A stretch of 64,000 nt of DNA from Topomyia yanbarensis (taxonomy: Eukaryota; Arthropoda; Insecta; Diptera; Culicidae), in the NCBI RefSeq assembly GCF_030247195.1, contig NC_080672.1, forward strand, positions 14,756,001 to 14,820,000, in the 5' to 3' direction. The notes under the pieces are model-generated. The model saw only the letters and a list, made by a program, of their open reading frames with translations, did not search any database and was not told where the DNA came from. Every line of letters starts with the position of its first letter. Position 1 is the stretch's first letter. This document shows, piece after piece, positions 1-9,829 of the stretch. The translations under genes were made by a program, and so were the position numbers.

Positions 1-1256
1 AAATAATAAGCTAATACTCGCAGATAATATCAGTCATTTTTAGTCAATGACGTAACTGAGCTCTAACGGTTGAAGCTAATCAGATTAAGTTATGATGATG
101 AACTGTCCTAACGAACAAAATTTACATTTGGGAACGCCCACATTCTTTCTGCTTCTGTAGGAAAGTTTTTGTTTTTTTTTTCAGTGCAATACCAGCAAAT
201 CCCACTTCCACAGACTGCTTTGATGATTGATTTTTATAGGTTGATGACACGCTCCGAACTATCTTCTAATATTTCATCGCCAGATCGCGCGCCTACTCCG
301 TTCAACCACCTCCGTAAAAGGCATCTTAAATTCCTGTCCATATAAGCGGCTTATCGCAACGACGGTATGGAAAAAAATCTTGTGCAAAGCTGGCACATGA
401 ATTCTATTGGGTTCAAGGTAAAAGAAGCACTGTTTGCTCCGTGGACCCATCGCCATCGGACGATCGGGCAGACATTCAAATTAAGCGAAACCATCAAGCC
501 ACAGATTAACGATAATCACGACAACTTGCGCTGCGCTTCGTTACCTTGCTCGAGTCCGGTCCAGTACGGGGACGGATCGGGGACAGTTCGCATACTCCGG
601 TACGGTACACGCATGCCATGATTGCGGATTGATTTTGCTGTGGGGCGTTGTTTTACGCTGGAAATTTCTTCGAATTGAGAGAGTAACTCCAGCGTGCGGT
701 GCGTGGGATTTGCAAGCGTGCGCCAAAACAACATACATAGGTACCTATATGTGTCTGGCTCTGATCCCTTGTGCACTTCGAAATAGTAATTTTGCGAGGA
801 ATCTCTCTGATTATTTTAATCAGACAGTTGAAAATCAAACCTATAATTGTCAATGTCTTCATCCTACATTCCTTCTACACTGAAGACCCGTTTTTATCAG
901 CCACTTGTTGAATTTTAGGTTGATAAAACGGGGGCGTTGATAAAATCGGGACATATATTTTTCTTTCTTTTTAAGAAACCGAAGATCTTAAAATATTCTT
1001 CTTTAGTCACTAGATGTAGCATCATAACCTTTCCTGAGTTTAAATTTTCCTGACAGCGCAACATTAAAAAAATTTTTTTTTGCATATTTCGGATCGCTAA
1101 GATATGAAAAATATGCTCAAGAAAGGATTTACTCGAAATCAGCTTGGTTAGTCTGCTAGAGCCCATCAAACTACCAAGTATCTATTTTCATATAAAGCTG
1201 ATAAAATCGGGGGCTGATGAAATTCGAAAACTTTTCTTACGGTTACAATTACATAA
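1..1256. other. Gene-free flank
   Basis: No coding sequence is supported here; the short open frames overlap each other on both strands without recognisable domains. The stretch is AT-rich. A motif GAAGACCCGTTTTTATCA occurs at about 885-902 and again near 51505, and related GATAAAA-CGGG blocks follow near 922, 938 and 1199. This suggests a decayed MITE end, but I could not delimit an element. Confidence 0.4.
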
Positions 1257-1697
1257 TTTATTTATTTATTTATTTTCGTCAAGCATATGTAGACTACATA
1301 GAATGGTTTTACAATATTTACTTATATACTATACATTATTTCTACGGTTTAGCTCAGATTTGATTTGTTTTCTAGACATGGAAAGGTCAATTATTACACA
1401 ATTTTCATTATAATGACGCATCATTCTATTGATGGGGCTATTTTTGGCATAGTTTGTCCTAAAAGATTGTTCTTGGAATAAATTACGAGTTCTTAGTTGT
1501 CGGCTAGGTACATAAAATTTTATTTGCGAAAGTAATGATGCGGATTGTACATGTTGAGAAATAATGTCGTTGATAAAGTAAAGCATGGCAAATTCGCGGT
1601 GTTCTTTGAGTGTTTGTATATTGATGAGCATGCAACGTGCTTTATACGATGGAAGAGGAAATGTCGTCCAGTTTAGTTTACGTGCAAAATATTGCAT
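1257..1697 (-). pseudogene. LINE-B ORF2 C-terminus and 3' end
   Basis: The minus-strand frame 1697-1326 encodes the region that follows the reverse transcriptase in CR1-type ORF2 proteins: KLNW, PLPSYKARCML, a PSRQLRTRN block and RTNYAKNSPINRM. The last conserved part ends at a stop at about 1326. A short 3' UTR follows and runs into AATAAATAAATAAATAA at 1277-1257, the expected simple-repeat tail of a CR1-like element. The first base, 1697, abuts the 5' end of LINE-A, and the missing upstream residues are found at 5952 on the other side. The apparent start methionine is therefore an internal codon, not a start. Confidence 0.85.
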
Positions 1698-1730
1698 ACC
1701 CGGTAGGCGTTATTTTCTTTGCTCAAAAGC

Positions 1731-2531
1731 ATGGCTTGTACCAACTGCTCGAAAGTCATAAATGATTCTGAGCGAATCACCTGTCGTGGGTATTGCGGAA
1801 ATTCGTTTCACATGATATGTGTCAAGTTGGATTATGACGTTCGTGATGTTCTGGGAATCCACTCACGGAATATATTCTGGATGTGTAACGGATGTGCTGA
1901 TTTGTTTTGTAACGATAATTTCCGCAGAATGGCTTCGCGTTGTTGCGACAATGCAATGCCCGACGACAATTCTCTGAAATCATTAAAGGATGACATAGCT
2001 GATTTAAAAGATGTCGTTAAAGCTCTCTCGGTTAAAGTCGACACAAAACCGCTATCTCCAACGGTAAATACACCTTGGACAGGGATTGCTGCATATAACC
2101 CCGTTCCAAACACTCCTAAGCGCAAGCGTGAAGATGATCCGCTCAAAGCAAAAATCACTAATATTCGTGGAGCAAAAGCTGCGTTTGAAACGATAAAAAC
2201 AGTATCACCACCTGAGGAGCTGTTATGGGTCTACTTGTCTGCATTTGATCCCAGCACGACGGACGATGAAGTTTCTAGACTTGTGAAAGATTGTCTGGGA
2301 AAGGATATGCAACCAAAAATAGTTCGCCTAGTTCCTAAGGATAAGGATCTCTCATCGCTGAGCTTCATCACCTTCAAAGTTGGCGTTAGCAAATCATGCA
2401 GGGATAAGGCTCTGTCCAAAGACTCTTGGCCGGAGAACATCTACTTTCGTGAATTTGTGACCAATTCAAAAATTCAACGGCCTATCATCAGGATCGCTGC
2501 GAAGAAGAATCCATCTGGTGGTGGACAGTAG
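1731..2531 (+). CDS. LINE-A ORF1 protein with PHD-type zinc finger
   Basis: Predicted nucleic-acid-binding ORF1 protein of 266 residues, counted from the ATG at 1731; an upstream in-frame TTG at 1719 is not needed. Residues 3-55 carry a complete C4-H-C3 set (C3, C6, C18, C22, H27, C30, C52, C55), the PHD/RING-like finger seen at the N-terminus of insect CR1 ORF1 proteins. A short helical linker with heptad-like hydrophobics (about 85-110) may form a coiled coil. A basic TPKRKRE stretch near residue 133 could act as a nuclear signal. The C-terminal domain (about 165-245: LLWVYLSAFDP, KIVRLVPKDKD, SFITFKVGV) also appears in LINE-C. In the retrotransposon this protein would package element RNA with the ORF2 product. 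The frame ends in TAG at 2529-2531, directly followed by ORF2 in the same frame. Confidence 0.85.
   Translation: MACTNCSKVINDSERITCRGYCGNSFHMICVKLDYDVRDVLGIHSRNIFWMCNGCADLFCNDNFRRMASRCCDNAMPDDNSLKSLKDDIADLKDVVKALSVKVDTKPLSPTVNTPWTGIAAYNPVPNTPKRKREDDPLKAKITNIRGAKAAFETIKTVSPPEELLWVYLSAFDPSTTDDEVSRLVKDCLGKDMQPKIVRLVPKDKDLSSLSFITFKVGVSKSCRDKALSKDSWPENIYFREFVTNSKIQRPIIRIAAKKNPSGGGQ
2529..2531 (+). other. In-frame TAG separating ORF1 and ORF2 of LINE-A
   Basis: The stop is CAG-TAG-CGC. The frame stays open from 2532 to 5861, and the first in-frame ATG is near 3361, well inside the endonuclease domain. ORF2 therefore cannot start at its own ATG without losing catalytic residues. Readthrough, reinitiation at a non-AUG codon, or an RNA-level change is implied. 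A C directly after UAG is a recognised leaky context, but leakage here is inference. Confidence 0.7.
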
Positions 2532-5500
2532 CGCCAAGCTATCCCGGATAAACTCGTCTGTCTAATTTCATGTTCCTCGGTGAGCGACATCGAACTACCT
2601 GGCGAATCGGCAACTTCTTCTGTGTCAGGTAAAGCCAAGAAGGGTATATGTCCTTCCGAAGCACTTCAAGATGCTGCACACCCTCAATGTAAATTTCACT
2701 TACAGCCTGCTGATGAACACTACTCAATCGACTCTACCGCTCCAGCGAACCTTCAATGTCAAAATGATAATTTCGATCGCATCGCATCTGTCCGCTCAGT
2801 ATGCCTCCCATTGCAGTCAGCCGCTGGACGCAACAGTTATGACGCAGTCATTCCCTCCGTATCGCAGCTTGTTCCCCTTCCTGACAACAGTACATCCTGC
2901 TCTCCCCGCGCTATTTGCGGTGATAGTGATCATCGAGCCCACAGTCCTGAAACTTGGAATGCAGCACGACACCTCTCACATGACACTGATGGTTTGCGGA
3001 TTTACTATCAGAACGCGAGAGGGCTTAAGACGAAAATTGATGACGTGTATTTAGCTGCTGTGGACGGTGACTACGATGTTTGCGTCTTCACCGAAACATG
3101 GCTCGATGCGCGTATAACATCAGTGCAGCTTTTCAGCGATGCTTACACCGTATACCGTGCGGACCGAAATAGTGGCAACAGTATTCGCGGACGTGGAGGA
3201 GGAGTTTTGATTGCTGTTTCCACCGCATTTGCCTCATGTGAGATTGATGTCGGTAGTTTAACCAGTGTTGAGGCTGTTTGGGTTAGAATTACAACTCCAT
3301 CGAGGAACTTTTATATTGGTGCTGTCTATATTCCTCCTGAAAAGCGACTCGACTGCAATATCATGCAACTTCACATGGATGCTGTGAATAACGCTTCTTC
3401 ACAAGCTGGCGCGGATGGCGTTATGATTGTCCTTGGTGATTTCAATCAGCCAGGACTCATTTGGGTGCCGTCACGACACGGATACGCTTACCCGGACCCG
3501 ATTGCTTCGACAACCAACATCGCCAGTCGTTTGCTACTGGACGGATTTGCTTTCAACGGGCTAAGTCAAGTAAGCATGATTCCTAACCACCAGTCACGCT
3601 TTCTGGATCTCGTCTTTGTTAGTGAAACTATTATACCTGTATGTTCCGTCAATGAAGCATCCAGCGTGATTGTTCCACTTGACAACTTTCATCCCGCGCT
3701 TGAAATCTCAATTGGCACTATTCGATCAGTTCAGTATGTAGAAACTCTTTCTGTCGACCGTCTCAACTTTCGCAAAACTGATTTTGTAAAGCTGCGCAGT
3801 TCTCTGTCGCAAATTGATTGGAGTGTACTGCATGCCCAAGTGAGTGTTAATGCTGCAGTTGCCATCTACAAGCGACTACTACTGAACTGTGTTGAGACCT
3901 CAGTGCCTAAATGTCAGCCTCCTAGCAAGCCACCCTGGTCAAACAGCACTCTTCGAAAGCTAAAACGTACTCGAGCAAAAACCCTACGTGCGTACACAAA
4001 TCGACGGTGTCCTCTTTCTAAGCGCATGTTCACTTTAGCCAGTAATGAGTATCGTTGTTACAACAAGCTTCTGTACAAACGCTATGTAAACCGCATCCAG
4101 AATAATCTACGCCGAAACCCGAAGGGCTTTTGGTCATTTGTCAACACGAAGCGTAAAGAAACTGGACTTCCATCAAGGATGCTTTACGACGGCGAAGAAG
4201 CTACGACAACTGTGGCGAAATGTACGCTGTTTGCCAGATTCTTCTCGAGTGTTTTTTCAACTGACTCGCCAACCGCAAACGAACTCGAAAATGCCTCTCG
4301 CGACGTTCCTGCTTGTGCTGTTGATTTGGATGTGTTTACTGTCTCTGAACAAATGGTTATATCTGCAATTCGGAAAACCAAGTCATCTTATGCACCCGGC
4401 CTCAGTGCTATACCTTCAACTGTATTGAAAAAATGTTCGGACTTACTTGTGACACCACTTGCATATATTTTTAACCTATCGCTTCAGCAGCAAACGTTTC
4501 CTGAGGATTGGAAATGCTCAGTTATGTTCCCGGTATTCAAGAAAGGTGACAAACGCAACATAGCGAACTATCGCGGAATCTCTTCGCTAGGAGTCGAATC
4601 TAAAGTGTTTGAATCAATTATCAACGAGGCGTTATTTTCTGCTTGTCGACACTACATTAGTACATCTCAGCACGGATTTTTCCCAGGACGTTCAGTCGAG
4701 ACGAATCTCGTCTGCTTTACGTCATTTTGCACGGAACAAATGTCTAAGAAATTGCAGGTGGATACTATTTACACTGATCTAAAGGCAGCTTTTGATAGAG
4801 TTAATCATGAGATACTGATAACAAAGCTTGATAAGCTAGGGTGTTCTACTAGATTCTGCCATTGGCTTCGATCCTACCTTGTGCACCGTGAAATCGTTGT
4901 TCAAATTGGCGATATTGTTTCAGAATCCTTTTTCAACACTTCCGGAGTTCCTCAAGGTAGTACGCTAGGTCCACTACTTTTTTCACTGTTCGTGAACGAT
5001 GCGGTTTTCGTTCTAAGCCGTGGAGGAAAGCTGTTTTTTGCCGACGACTTAAAATTTTTTCTTGTTATACGGAATGAAGCCGATTGCCGTGAGCTACAGC
5101 ATCTTATTGACACCTTTTATAGCTGGTGTGTAAGAAACATGATGGTCCTTAGCGTTGCAAAATGTTTTGTCATCAGCTATTATCGAACGAGAAATATGGT
5201 TACCTTCAACTATAACATCGCAGGAACTCTACTACAACGCGTTGACCACGTGAAGGATCTAGGAGTCATTCTTGATGATAAGCTAACGTATACTCATCAC
5301 GTCTCAGCGACCATCGACAGAGCCAATCGTTTGCTGGGATTTATTTTCAAAATATCCAACGAATTTCGGGATCCTCTATGCTTCAAGGCTCTTTATTGCT
5401 CATTGGTGCGCCCGCAGTTGGAATTTGCAAACGTCGTTTGGTGCCCGTATCAAGCTACGTGGAGCCTTAGGATCGAAGCAGTCCAGCGTAAATTCATACG

Positions 5501-5861
5501 ATATGCGTTACGTGAATTGCCGTGGAACGATCCATTAAACCTGCCACCGTACGAGGACCGTTGTCGTCTTTTAGGACTTAATACTTTAACACGCCAGAGA
5601 CATGCAGCGCAAGCTACCTTCGTGTCAAAGATTCTGCTGGCTGAATATGATGATCCGGAGCTACTAGCGCAAATCAACCTCTACGCGCCTACCCGTTCTC
5701 TTCGCCCTCGAGCCCTGCTGCATTCTGAAATGCGCAGCACTAACTACGCTACCAATAGTCCAATTTTAGCAATGAGTCGTCGCTTCAACGAGTTTGCTGA
5801 AATTTTCGACTTCGTCATGAACTCTTCGCAGTTTCGTCGCCGTGTATTGTCACTATTTTAA
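2532..5861 (+). CDS. LINE-A ORF2: apurinic-type endonuclease and reverse transcriptase
   Basis: Predicted enzyme for target-primed reverse transcription. It nicks genomic DNA and copies element RNA onto the free 3' end. Counting residues from the GTG at 2580, the endonuclease spans about 139-370: YYQNARGLKTK, TETWLD (about 171), GGGVLIA, LGDFN (about 284), FLDLVFV, and a D-N-F-H pair near 366 in place of the usual SDH. The reverse transcriptase follows: FPVFKKGDKRNIANYRG (about 650), TDLKAAFDRV (about 732), SGVPQGSTLGPLLF (about 790) and the catalytic FADD (about 821). The C-terminal block (YALRELPW, PYEDRCRLL, NYATNSPI) is typical of CR1-like ORF2. No RNase H domain is seen. The frame is uninterrupted over 1110 codons. 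The true initiation site is unknown because no ATG precedes the endonuclease; 2532 marks the codon after the ORF1 stop. Confidence 0.88.
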   Translation, partial: RQAIPDKLVCLISCSSVSDIELPGESATSSVSGKAKKGICPSEALQDAAHPQCKFHLQPADEHYSIDSTAPANLQCQNDNFDRIASVRSVCLPLQSAAGRNSYDAVIPSVSQLVPLPDNSTSCSPRAICGDSDHRAHSPETWNAARHLSHDTDGLRIYYQNARGLKTKIDDVYLAAVDGDYDVCVFTETWLDARITSVQLFSDAYTVYRADRNSGNSIRGRGGGVLIAVSTAFASCEIDVGSLTSVEAVWVRITTPSRNFYIGAVYIPPEKRLDCNIMQLHMDAVNNASSQAGADGVMIVLGDFNQPGLIWVPSRHGYAYPDPIASTTNIASRLLLDGFAFNGLSQVSMIPNHQSRFLDLVFVSETIIPVCSVNEASSVIVPLDNFHPALEISIGTIRSVQYVETLSVDRLNFRKTDFVKLRSSLSQIDWSVLHAQVSVNAAVAIYKRLLLNCVETSVPKCQPPSKPPWSNSTLRKLKRTRAKTLRAYTNRRCPLSKRMFTLASNEYRCYNKLLYKRYVNRIQNNLRRNPKGFWSFVNTKRKETGLPSRMLYDGEEATTTVAKCTLFARFFSSVFSTDSPTANELENASRDVPACAVDLDVFTVSEQMVISAIRKTKSSYAPGLSAIPSTVLKKCSDLLVTPLAYIFNLSLQQQTFPEDWKCSVMFPVFKKGDKRNIANYRGISSLGVESKVFESIINEALFSACRHYISTSQHGFFPGRSVETNLVCFTSFCTEQMSKKLQVDTIYTDLKAAFDRVNHEILITKLDKLGCSTRFCHWLRSYLVHREIVVQIGDIVSESFFNTSGVPQGSTLGPLLFSLFVNDAVFVLSRGGKLFFADDLKFFLVIRNEADCRELQHLIDTFYSWCVRNMMVLSVAKCFVISYYRTRNMVTFNYNIAGTLLQRVDHVKDLGVILDDKLTYTHHVSATIDRANRLLGFIFKISNEFRDPLCFKALYCSLVRPQLEFANVVWCPYQATWSLRIEAVQRKFIRYALRELPWNDPLNLPPYEDRCRLLGLNTLTRQRHAAQATFVSKILLAEYDDPELLAQINLYAPTRSLRPRALLHSEMRSTNYATNSPILAMSRRFNEFAEIFDFVMNSSQFRRRVLSLF

Positions 5862-5951
5862 TTATGTTTAGTTTACCTTAGTTTAGTATAGTTCATTAAG
5901 ACAAATTGTCAGTTGGACTTTTTTTTATACAAATACAAAAATACAAAATAC
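5862..5951 (+). repeat. LINE-A 3' UTR and TACAAA-rich tail
   Basis: A short AT-rich 3' UTR runs from the ORF2 stop into imperfect ATACAAA units. Short tandem repeats rather than poly(A) are the usual 3' end of CR1-like elements. The tail abuts LINE-B coding sequence that resumes at 5952. Confidence 0.75.
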
Positions 5952-8439
5952 AAATTGTTTTTGGACTGATTCGATGCGTTCTTCGTACAGGACAGTGTAT
6001 GGGTTCCATACTATGCTGCAATATTCCAAAATTGGCCTGACATATGTATTGTATAATGATTTTATTGTGTAAGGGTATTCAAAATTGTAGGTGAAACGTT
6101 CAATAAAGCCCAGCATACTATTTGCTTTATTTATTATTGTATTATAATGTTCAACAAATGTGAGCTTGGAGTCTAAGATTACGCCTAAATCTCGTATAAT
6201 TTTGCATTTTTCTACAAGTTGGTTGCCTAAGTGTATGTCTATGGGAACATTTGAAATTTTTCTGCTGAAGGTTATTGAGTTGCATTTCTTCGCATTAAGT
6301 TGGAGTAGACTTTTGCTACACCACGTGTGGAATATATTTATTTCGTTTTGGAATATTTCAGTGTCTTTGACATTTCTTATTTCCATGAAAAGTTTCATGT
6401 CATCTGCATATATAAGCACTTTAAGATGTTTGAGTATAAAGGTAATGTCATTAACGTACAAAATAAAAAGAAGAGGGCCTAAGTGGGAACCCTGGCGTAC
6501 GCCAGAGGTGACAGAAATTGGTTCCGAGAGTATATTCTGAAAGCGAACTGTTTGTTGACGTTTCGAGCCATTTCAATAGTTTATTTTCTATGCCATATTT
6601 TTGTAATAAAGGTATGTCAATACGGTCGAATGCTTTACTAAAGTCAGTGTAGAGTGTTTCCACATGGTTGCCATTGTCCATTGCATTTACAGTAAATGTT
6701 ACAAATTCTAAAAGGTTTGATGTTGTTGAGCGGCCTTTATAAAAGCCATGGTGCTTGCTTGTTATTAGATTTTTGATTTGCTGAAATATTTTGTCATTTA
6801 CTAGTTTTTCGAATAATTTTGGAATGCATGATATAATGGCAATCCCACGATGGTTTCGGATGTCCGATTTAGCGCCTGATTTAAAAATTGGCACTAAAAA
6901 GGATGATTTCCATATTTCTGGGAATGTTCCATTTTTCAGTGACATGTTGAAAATGTGTAGTAGTGGTAGAGTGAATTCTTCTGCTAGATTTTTTAAAAAT
7001 ATTGGTGCTATTCCGTCCGGTCCAGGTCCTTTTGATGCGTCTAGTTTTTTAGTTTTTTCTTGAAAGAATTTTCCAAATAAATTGCAAATTTCAGTATTGT
7101 TATTTCCTACATGTCCGTCAAAATGAATTTGGGATGGAAAGTTGCTACTTTTCAATTTCGTTTTCACGTAATTGAAGAAATTCTTTGGATAGGTCTTGAT
7201 TTCAGTCTCGATTTTACGATTATATTCTTCATGTGCAGTGTTAATGGCTATGTCGAGTTGGGAGCAAATATCCAAATAGTTTTGCCGATTTGTAATGCTA
7301 TGTTCTTTCTTGTAAATTTTATGTGCCTTTTGTTTTCTATTTTTTAAATTTTTCAGATGTTGCTTGAACCATACAGGCTGCTGGCCGCCATGAGTTCTTC
7401 TTCTTCTTTTTACTGGTACTGTTCCAGAGATTAAATTCGTTACAATTAAATAGAATTTAGTCACTGCTTCGTTGACATTTCCTTCTATACTCAATACAGT
7501 TTGCCAATTTATTCTACATAGTCTATGTTTGACTTCTTCGAAGTCAGTTTTATGGTATTCCGGCACTTTCTCATACTCCAAGTAGTTCGGGGAAGAGTTT
7601 TGATGAATCAAAATTGAATATTCGATTGCTGTGGGAAATACTTCATTTTTCCATAATGGAGTTAAAGATGCATTAACACAGAAGTCTTCAGTGCAGTTCG
7701 TGAATAAGAGGTCTAAATATGAATTTTGTTTATTTTTACATGGTTGATTTAGTGCAGGCCAAATTCAGATATTTTGTCAAAGAAGTATTGAAGTGTTTCA
7801 TTTTCGCCTACGACAGGGAGTAAGATAGATTCGTTTTCAATGTCTACGATGAAGTTGGTGCTACGTTGATTAAAGTCGCCATAAATATGCAGTTTTACTT
7901 CAGGTTCCATGTTTGACATGATAGATTCTACAGTTTGAAAAAATAGTTCAAATGATTTTTTGTGAGCATTTTCAGGTGGAAAGTACACAGAGGAGAATAT
8001 GTGCACTTCTCCTGATATTACTGCTTTTGCCCATATATGTTCAAATTCCATGTTTAATGGTTTCTATTTCTTCTGAAGGAAAGTCTGCGTTTATGGCTAT
8101 AATGACTCCTCCTACAGACTTTTTATTACAAAGAGACAAATTACGGTCATGCCGAAATACATTAAATTGATTTCCAAAAATTTCTTCGCTTCTTACGCTT
8201 TCATCCCAGCTACTTTCTGTTCCAAGAATTATATTAAAAGAAGATGAAATTAGTTTTTGTTGGATTTCTTTCATTTTGGCTGGGCTTTTCATTCGATTAA
8301 AATTTTGGCAATAGACCAAAATTTCAGTCAAATTCTGTTGTGGATGCGAAGAAGTTTTTGGAATATTTAAATTACTTACAGTTATATTTTCTTCCTCTAT
8401 AGAGGGCGTCGTTACTTCCGAAAATTCGACGTTCCAAAT
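5952..8439 (-). pseudogene. LINE-B ORF2 (endonuclease and reverse transcriptase), frameshifted
   Basis: Minus-strand remains of ORF2. The endonuclease starts at about 8331-8290 (ILVYCQNFNRM, GTESSWDE) and continues with VYFPPENAH and IYGDFNQR near 7880. The linker and RT run from about 7690 to 5952: SKGPGPDGIAP, LVPIFKSGAKSDIRNHRG, TDFSKAFDRID, SGVRQGSHLGPLLF and YADDMKLF near 6400. Frameshifts lie near 8045, 7750 and 6540. The piece stops at RIESVQKQF, where LINE-A was inserted, and resumes at 1697. The frame opens directly after the ORF1 stop (TAA at 8442-8440) and no methionine occurs before YCQNFNRM, matching LINE-A. Known family role: nicking DNA and reverse transcribing element RNA. This copy cannot make the enzyme. 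Confidence 0.87.
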
Positions 8440-8685
8440 TTATGCGTAGCTTCGCGGAAGTTGTTGAAGGCGCCTGGTTCTTTCGCTTGATAAAAATTTT
8501 CCATAAGAGTCAAGGTCTGCTGCTGCTTCGTCTGGGTTTAGCCCATATTCCTGATAGACTTCGATGAAAATGCGCAGGAGATGGTCAGGAGTGGTCGGTA
8601 GTCCTTCGGATGCGAGCGTCATTTTGATGCTGGTCGGCGTCATTCCTTCCGCGCAAATAGATGGGTGTGGCAGCCCTAAGTTTGC
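8440..8685 (-). pseudogene. LINE-B ORF1, C-terminal piece
   Basis: The last part of LINE-B ORF1, about 80 codons ending in SSERTRRLQQLPRSYA and TAA. It contains EGMTPTSIKMTLASEG and FIEVYQEYGLNPDEAAAD, an acidic helical C-terminus. It is cut off from the rest of ORF1 by the foldback at 8686-10426. The upstream codons (HPSGKCTFA) are found at about 10430-10455, and a TGC at both junctions allows in-frame joining. Confidence 0.8.
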
Positions 8686-8699
8686 GCCGCTAAAACAAC

Positions 8700-9252
8700 A
8701 AAAATGATCCATAAAAAATTGAAAAACGATCCATAAAAAAGTTGTCCATGTTCCATAAAACAAAACTGAAAATCCATAAAACAGTGTGAATGATCCATAA
8801 AAAAGGGCGATTTGATCCATAGATTATGTAAAATTGAACCATAAAATAGTCGCAAAAGAGCACTAAAATAGTAATAAAAGAGCAATTAAAATCAACTAAT
8901 GCCCCATAAAAATATTGGAAATGTTCCATAAAATGATACATTTTGCGCCATAAATTTACTGACATTGATCCATAGAATATTAACAATGTACGTTAAAACA
9001 CGTCGATATGTTCCATAATATCGATTAAAATGTTCCACGGTATTACAAAATGGAGCAACAAAATGTCAGAAAAAGTTCCATAAATTTGATAAAAATGTTT
9101 GCTAAATAATGAACATTAGAAATGGTTCATATATCGAACGTTAAATTATGGTTCATGGATATTTACAAAACGATCCATAGGAAAAGAAAATGTAAAACGA
9201 TCCATTAATATGTGCTTATGCGCCAGAAAAATTAAATTTAATGAATTCATGC
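8700..9252 (+). repeat. Foldback left arm
   Basis: Inverted copy of 9830-10420. It carries about a dozen and a half degenerate CCATAAA/CCATAGA units. The inner limit is the pair AATGAATTCATGCGAAA (left) and TTTCGCATGAATTCATT (right). Confidence 0.85.
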
Positions 9253-9829
9253 GAAATTGTTGCTATTCGAACTAATAATAAAGTTTATTACATTTGGTTG
9301 TAATGTCAAAGTACAACAAACAATGCATACATTATAGTTAAACTTCAGCTTCCGTATCCCACTAGTCAGCTAACTGACCGTAGCTAAGCTGAAATCATTA
9401 TGGCAACTCTTTAAACGTCAGGGTATTTATGATATTAGAGCGCTGAGAGTTATTAGACCACTGATACAGGCTGGCATGAGTCGCAAATACTATCTGAATA
9501 ACACTATCTGAAGCGAAAACGAACACTTTATACACGAACACTGACTAATGTGGCTACGCCACATCGCTTTCTAGTGCACTGTCCGACTTCGCTGCCGCTC
9601 AGTCGGCTTTTAACTAGCTATAGCCCCTATGTTTAAGTAAACCGGGCAAACGAGAGGACCACAGGTTTGCTTGCAATTTCAGCTACGGCTTTGCGCCGCT
9701 TCGGATCCTTGGCCTCGGATATGCGGCCAAGCCGCATCACACTAGCTCCCAGTATAAGCTCACTTGTTAAAACACTGGCACTGTTATGAGAATTGTTAAG
9801 CACAACATATTTTTTCAGTTTACCATAAA
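9253..9829. other. Foldback loop, hairpin-rich
   Basis: Unique-looking loop DNA, more GC-rich than the arms. It has short stem-loops: TGTGGCTACGCCACA near 9550, CCGAC/GTCGG near 9587-9608, and ATGCGGC/GCCGCAT near 9720-9737. No coding frame of note. Confidence 0.6.

Larger units (their letters stand above)
1698..5951 (+). mobile_element. LINE-A: near-intact CR1-like non-LTR retrotransposon
   Basis: This 4.25-kb element has a very short leader, ORF1 (1731-2531), ORF2 (2532-5861), a 90-bp 3' UTR and a short A-rich tail with repeated TACAAA units (about 5929-5951). It lies inside ORF2 of LINE-B in the opposite orientation. The LINE-B codons left of 1698 and right of 5951 join in frame, which fixes the borders to within one or two bases and leaves little or no target-site duplication. 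Both ORFs are open over their whole length with no internal frameshift, so this looks like a recent and possibly full-length insertion. CR1 clade is inferred from the PHD-finger ORF1, the apurinic endonuclease, FADD-type RT and the simple-repeat 3' end; mosquito Q/T1 elements share this layout. Confidence 0.9.

Noticed and set aside
1719..1730. TTG at 1719 as the ORF1 start of LINE-A
   Set aside because: An ATG follows four codons later, directly before the zinc-finger cysteines. A non-ATG start is unnecessary.
8676..8986. Long Phe/Tyr/Met/Trp-rich frames in the foldback left arm, repeated on the other strand in the right arm
   Set aside because: They arise from the TTTTATGGA-type repeat unit, exist in several frames at once, and are duplicated only because the arms are inverted copies.
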